Source: Bacteroidetes bacterium RIFCSPLOWO2_12_FULL_35_15 | GTDB lineage: Bacteria; Bacteroidota; Bacteroidia; 2-12-FULL-35-15 | Length of the DNA: 43,926 nucleotides | Assembly: GCA_001769385.1 (NCBI GenBank) | Contig: MEPB01000087.1 | Coordinates: 1-43,926, forward strand | Reading direction: 5' to 3' | Part shown: positions 40,684 to 43,926 of the stretch, piece after piece | Layout: every line of letters begins with the position of its first letter | Numbering within the stretch: position 1 is the stretch's first letter | Notes under the pieces: generated by a model | The model's input: only the letters and a program-made list of their open reading frames with translations | The model's database searches: none | What the model was told of the DNA's origin: nothing | Program-made: the position numbers and the translations under genes

Positions 40684-42615
40684 ATGGATTTTAAAACCGG
40701 GAAATTGCTCGAACAAATTGAATACCCGAGCGATCTAAGAAAATTTAAATTAGAAGATCTTCCACAAATAAGTGATGAACTCCGTCAGTTTATTATTGAT
40801 ATAGTTTCCAAAAAAGGAGGCCACTTTGGCGCTAGTCTTGGTGTAGTGGAGCTAACCGTTGCTTTACATTACGTTTTCAACACCCCATATGACCAATTAG
40901 TATGGGATGTCGGACATCAGGCATATGGACATAAAATATTAACCGGTCGCAGAAAAACTTTCCATACAAATCGTATTTACAAAGGCATCAGCGGGTTTCC
41001 GAAACGTTCGGAAAGCGAATATGATGCATTTGGTGTTGGTCACTCTTCTACTTCTATTGGTGCTGCATTAGGTATGGCAGTAGCTTCGGCTTACAAAGGC
41101 GAAAAAGAACGTCAGCACATTGCGGTAATTGGCGATGGTTCCATGACTGCCGGACAAGCATTTGAAGCAATGAATCATGCAGGAATAACCAATTCGAATT
41201 TATTGGTGATCTTGAATGATAATTGCATGAGTATCGACCCGAATGTAGGCGCACTCCGGGAATATTTAACCGATATCACCACCTCCCATACTTATAATCG
41301 TGTAAAGGATGAAGTCTGGAACCTGCTAGGTAAAATAAGTAAGTTCGGACCAAACGCTCAGGATATCGTTTCAAAAATTGAAAACGGAATCAAATCTTCT
41401 TTACTAAAACAAAGTAATTTATTTGAATCATTAAAATTTCGCTATTTCGGACCGGTTGACGGCCATGATGTGGATCGGTTAGCAAAGGTGTTACAAGATC
41501 TAAAAGGTATTCCCGGACCAAAAATTTTACATATTTTAACTCAAAAAGGAAAAGGATATAAATTTTCGGAACAGGGAAATCAAACCACCTGGCACGCTCC
41601 CGGATTATTTAATAAAGACACCGGTGAAATAATAAAAATAGTTAAAGAAGGACCTCAGCCACCTAAATATCAGGATGTATTTGGCTACACAATCGTAGAA
41701 TTAGCTGAAAAAAATTCGAAAATAATAGGAGTTACTCCTGCCATGTTGAGTGGCTCCTCACTAAACATTATGATGAAAGCTATGCCCAACCGCACATTTG
41801 ATGTTGGCATTGCTGAACAACACGCAGTTACCTTTTCAGCAGGATTAGCAACCCAAGGACTAATTCCCTTCTGTAATATTTATTCATCATTTATGCAACG
41901 CGCCTACGACCAAGTGATACACGATGTTGCATTACAAAACTTACCCGTTGTTTTTTGTTTGGACAGAGGAGGGATTGCAGGAGCTGACGGACCTACGCAC
42001 CATGGCGCTTTTGACCTGGCATACTTCCGTTGTATTCCAAATATGATCGTTTCTGCTCCAATGAATGAAGAAGAATTACGAAACTTAATGTTTACAGCTC
42101 AATTACCGGAAACCAATGCTCCTTTCTCCATTCGTTATCCCCGGGGAAATGGTGTAATGACCGATTGGAAAAAACCATTTCAAAAAATTACAATTGGCAA
42201 AGGCAGAAGAATTCAAACCGGTGACGACATTGCTATTTTAAGTATCGGACCGGTAGGAAATAATGTGGTAGAAGCCAGCAAACAACTGCAGGAAAAAGGA
42301 ATGAAAGCCGCACATTATGATATGCGCTTTGTTAAACCAATTGATGAAGAGTTGTTACATGAAGTGTTTTCAAAACATACTAAAATAATTACTGTTGAAG
42401 ATGGTTGTATCATGGGTGGAATGGGGAGTGCAGTTATTGAATTTATGTCTGATCATAATTATTCGGCACATATAAAACGTTTGGGTATTCCCGATAGATT
42501 TATTGAACATGGTGAACAAGCTGAACTTTATATTGAATGTGCTTTTGATACCCAAAGTATCATTCAAACTGCCGTGCTAATGGTTGGGGTAAAAAAGAAT
42601 ACAATGGTAGGATAA
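40684..42615 (+). CDS. dxs: 1-deoxy-D-xylulose-5-phosphate synthase
   Basis: The 643-residue thiamine-diphosphate enzyme joins pyruvate and glyceraldehyde-3-phosphate in the first step of the MEP isoprenoid pathway. WDVGHQAYGHKILTGR and GHSSTSIGAALGMA belong to the substrate site; VIGDGSMTAGQAFEAMNHAG through LNDNCMSID is the TPP/Mg site; GIAEQHAVTFSAGLA carries the catalytic Glu, and DRGGIAGADGPTHHGAFD follows. All three transketolase-type domains are complete. It is monocistronic here by position, with a promoter core upstream. Confidence 0.97.
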   Translation: MDFKTGKLLEQIEYPSDLRKFKLEDLPQISDELRQFIIDIVSKKGGHFGASLGVVELTVALHYVFNTPYDQLVWDVGHQAYGHKILTGRRKTFHTNRIYKGISGFPKRSESEYDAFGVGHSSTSIGAALGMAVASAYKGEKERQHIAVIGDGSMTAGQAFEAMNHAGITNSNLLVILNDNCMSIDPNVGALREYLTDITTSHTYNRVKDEVWNLLGKISKFGPNAQDIVSKIENGIKSSLLKQSNLFESLKFRYFGPVDGHDVDRLAKVLQDLKGIPGPKILHILTQKGKGYKFSEQGNQTTWHAPGLFNKDTGEIIKIVKEGPQPPKYQDVFGYTIVELAEKNSKIIGVTPAMLSGSSLNIMMKAMPNRTFDVGIAEQHAVTFSAGLATQGLIPFCNIYSSFMQRAYDQVIHDVALQNLPVVFCLDRGGIAGADGPTHHGAFDLAYFRCIPNMIVSAPMNEEELRNLMFTAQLPETNAPFSIRYPRGNGVMTDWKKPFQKITIGKGRRIQTGDDIAILSIGPVGNNVVEASKQLQEKGMKAAHYDMRFVKPIDEELLHEVFSKHTKIITVEDGCIMGGMGSAVIEFMSDHNYSAHIKRLGIPDRFIEHGEQAELYIECAFDTQSIIQTAVLMVGVKKNTMVG

Positions 42616-42729
42616 CCTTCCGGCCTGATAATTTTTTTAATTTTTCTTTTATTTCCGGTTACAAGTAAACAGCAATCATTAATTGTTGTCAAAATAATTT
42701 ATTCAAATTTGAAATTTATAAATTAATAT

Positions 42730-42763
42730 ACTTGTTTTGAACAAGTAATATGTACTATATTTG
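42730..42763 (+). promoter_or_regulatory. promoter with perfect palindrome, operator candidate
   Basis: TATATTTG (42756-42763) is a -7 element with a TTG (42732-42734) upstream. The perfect palindrome ACTTGTT-TTG-AACAAGT (42730-42746) covers that -33 region. A repressor or activator bound there would control the lipoprotein gene that begins at 42789. Confidence 0.5.
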
Positions 42764-42788
42764 GCTGTAAATTAAAAAAACATATACC

Positions 42789-43661
42789 ATGAATCTTAAA
42801 GTAATATCCCAATACGCTTCATGTATTGCTATATCAATAGCACTTGCTGCATGTGGCTCAACCAGTACCGATAGCGAAAACATTTCCGCTGATAACACTG
42901 CAAACACTGTTACTGCAGAAAAAGAAAGCAAGGCTCAAAACGTATTTAATTCAATACCCGGCCCGGTTGAAGCAACAAAAATATTAAAAGACGCTGGAGC
43001 AAAATACAATCCAAAATATTTAAATCCAATTGAAAATGTATCTAAATATTCTACTGTAACAGCAAGGGCTCTTAACCTTGGGGTATATAGCGCTGACTTA
43101 AGCTTTACAAGTGTTTTTGACAAAACACAAGAATCAATGTTATATTTAAAGTGCACCAATAATTTGGCTACAGGCTTAGGAATAAGTGGTGCATTTGATG
43201 AAAACACCTCATCCCGTATTGATGCAAATATGGAAAACAGGGACTCTCTACTTAAAATCATTTCCGATTCATATTGGATCTCTGACTCCTATCTAAGAAA
43301 TAACGGACAAGCAGGAGTTTCGGCTCTATTAGTTGCCGGTGGATGGATGGAAGGATTATACATTGCAACACAAATTGCAAATGATACAAAAAATGAAATG
43401 CTGATTTCAAATATTGGTGACCAGAAAGTATCACTCGATAACCTGGTAGCGCTATTGGAAATTTACAAAGATAATGCCGGTGTAAATGATATGTACAACA
43501 ATTTACTTGGATTAAAAAAGATCTATGATGCTCTTCCCGCTGAAGCAGAAACAGCTGATACCACAAAAAGCACTGAAAAAAATTCTGTTAAATTAAGTCC
43601 TGAACAACTTAAACTTATTACTGACAAAGTATCTGAGATCAGAAAAAAAATGATCCAATAA
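42789..43661 (+). CDS. lipoprotein of unknown function
   Basis: The 290-residue protein carries a lipoprotein signal with lipobox LAAC, so Cys22 would be acylated. Residues 25-55 are Ser/Thr/Asn-rich linker. The main part (about 60-255) is alpha-helical and has patterns such as ARALNLGVYSADLSFTSVFD and GQAGVSALLVAGGWMEGLYI, followed by a short acidic linker and a final helix. I do not recognise the family, though similar lipoproteins are common in Bacteroidota. It has its own promoter with a palindrome and a strong terminator, so it is a single-gene unit under likely specific control. Confidence 0.75.
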   Translation: MNLKVISQYASCIAISIALAACGSTSTDSENISADNTANTVTAEKESKAQNVFNSIPGPVEATKILKDAGAKYNPKYLNPIENVSKYSTVTARALNLGVYSADLSFTSVFDKTQESMLYLKCTNNLATGLGISGAFDENTSSRIDANMENRDSLLKIISDSYWISDSYLRNNGQAGVSALLVAGGWMEGLYIATQIANDTKNEMLISNIGDQKVSLDNLVALLEIYKDNAGVNDMYNNLLGLKKIYDALPAEAETADTTKSTEKNSVKLSPEQLKLITDKVSEIRKKMIQ

Positions 43662-43682
43662 GAAATTTAAAATATTTGAATA

Positions 43683-43720
43683 AAAAAAATACCGCTGAAA
43701 AATTCAGCGGTATTTTTTTT
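43683..43720. terminator. bidirectional intrinsic terminator
   Basis: CCGCTGAA (43692-43699) pairs with TTCAGCGG (43703-43710) and the stem extends through A and T runs on both sides. Confidence 0.92.
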
Positions 43721-43926
43721 ATTCGAGTACTATTTCCAATTGAAATATAAAACCAATTATAAATATATTTTGGTCCAATAAATTCCTGGGCACAGTCTTC
43801 GACAAACTCTGACGGACTTCACACATTGGACCATTTTGGTAATGGTGCAAAAAATAGTTGGTGTTTTTGTAAAAAATAACTCTTATTATAGTCCCGAAAA
43901 TCAAACGAGGACATTGGCTCTGCTGG
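43721..43926. other. no gene seen; repeat-like sequence
   Basis: This stretch has no convincing gene. GTCTTCGACAAACTCTGACGG near 43795-43815 resembles a common intergenic repeat (CTTCGACAAGCTCAG...). TGGTCCAAT (43771-43779) and ATTGGACCA (43825-43833) are a perfect inverted repeat around it. A short reverse reading frame exists but has no family features. Confidence 0.4.

Noticed and set aside
43719-43904. 61-codon reverse frame at the right edge
   Set aside because: It starts in repeat-like sequence, has no family features and overlaps the terminator; there is no promoter evidence.
1-43926. tRNA, rRNA or riboswitch genes
   Set aside because: No cloverleaf, rRNA or known riboswitch core was recognised on either strand by eye; a covariance-model search was not possible.

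Overview
This window is a stretch of chromosome from a low-GC (by eye, not calculated) member of the Bacteroidota, probably outside the gut Bacteroidales. The evidence is the repeated promoter core TAnnTTTG upstream of many genes, the near absence of Shine-Dalgarno sequences, families typical of the phylum (DUF6427-like and DUF6341-like membrane proteins, a Reg_prop/Y_Y_Y/SpoIIE sensor, a YfhO-like membrane protein, TPR-barrel outer-membrane proteins) and the housekeeping genes. No rRNA, tRNA, CRISPR array, phage or complete transposon was recognised.

Layout. 1-1324: the N-terminal part of an Orn/Lys/Arg-decarboxylase-type PLP enzyme that runs off the left edge, then a repeat-rich spacer and a VOC protein. 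2258-7408: a four-gene forward block: a urea-transporter-like channel fused to an M23 metallopeptidase domain, a secreted TPR protein, a TPR plus outer-membrane barrel protein with a Gln-rich insert, and a second TPR protein paralogous to the first. This is the best candidate for an uncharacterised envelope system. 7558-9663: dCMP-type deaminase and an S41 protease. 9771-12077: small lipoprotein, Mn-type superoxide dismutase, TM2 protein, NadD. 12081-15457: purQ, two phylum-specific membrane proteins and purD. 15490-16967: five copies of a GACCTC/CTCTCC-type palindromic repeat around pgeF and a DUF559 endonuclease gene. 16966-26632: carboxylase beta subunit, MmcQ/YjbR, DUF502, a secreted coiled-coil protein, gpsA, YfhO-like, lysS with a C-terminal winged-helix-like tail, and a Pgi/Pmi sugar-phosphate isomerase.

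26763-31986: lipB, an overlapping ABC ATPase/permease/LolA-like trio, an RluE-like pseudouridine synthase and a secreted coiled-coil protein. 31995-35252: a 1085-residue membrane sensor with beta-propeller, Y_Y_Y and SpoIIE phosphatase domains. 35335-43661: dnaG, a hairpin repeat pair, a lytic-transglycosylase/TPR protein, glutaryl-CoA dehydrogenase, dxs and a lipoprotein with a palindrome inside its promoter. The last 200 bases hold no convincing gene.

Most genes are core metabolism and maintenance, in short operons or singly, with clear hairpin terminators between several of them. The points that stand out are the channel-peptidase-barrel block, the DUF559 gene enclosed by and partly built from the repeat family, unusual TTG starts, and several small palindromes placed like operators. 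All family assignments come from reading motifs; no database search was run.
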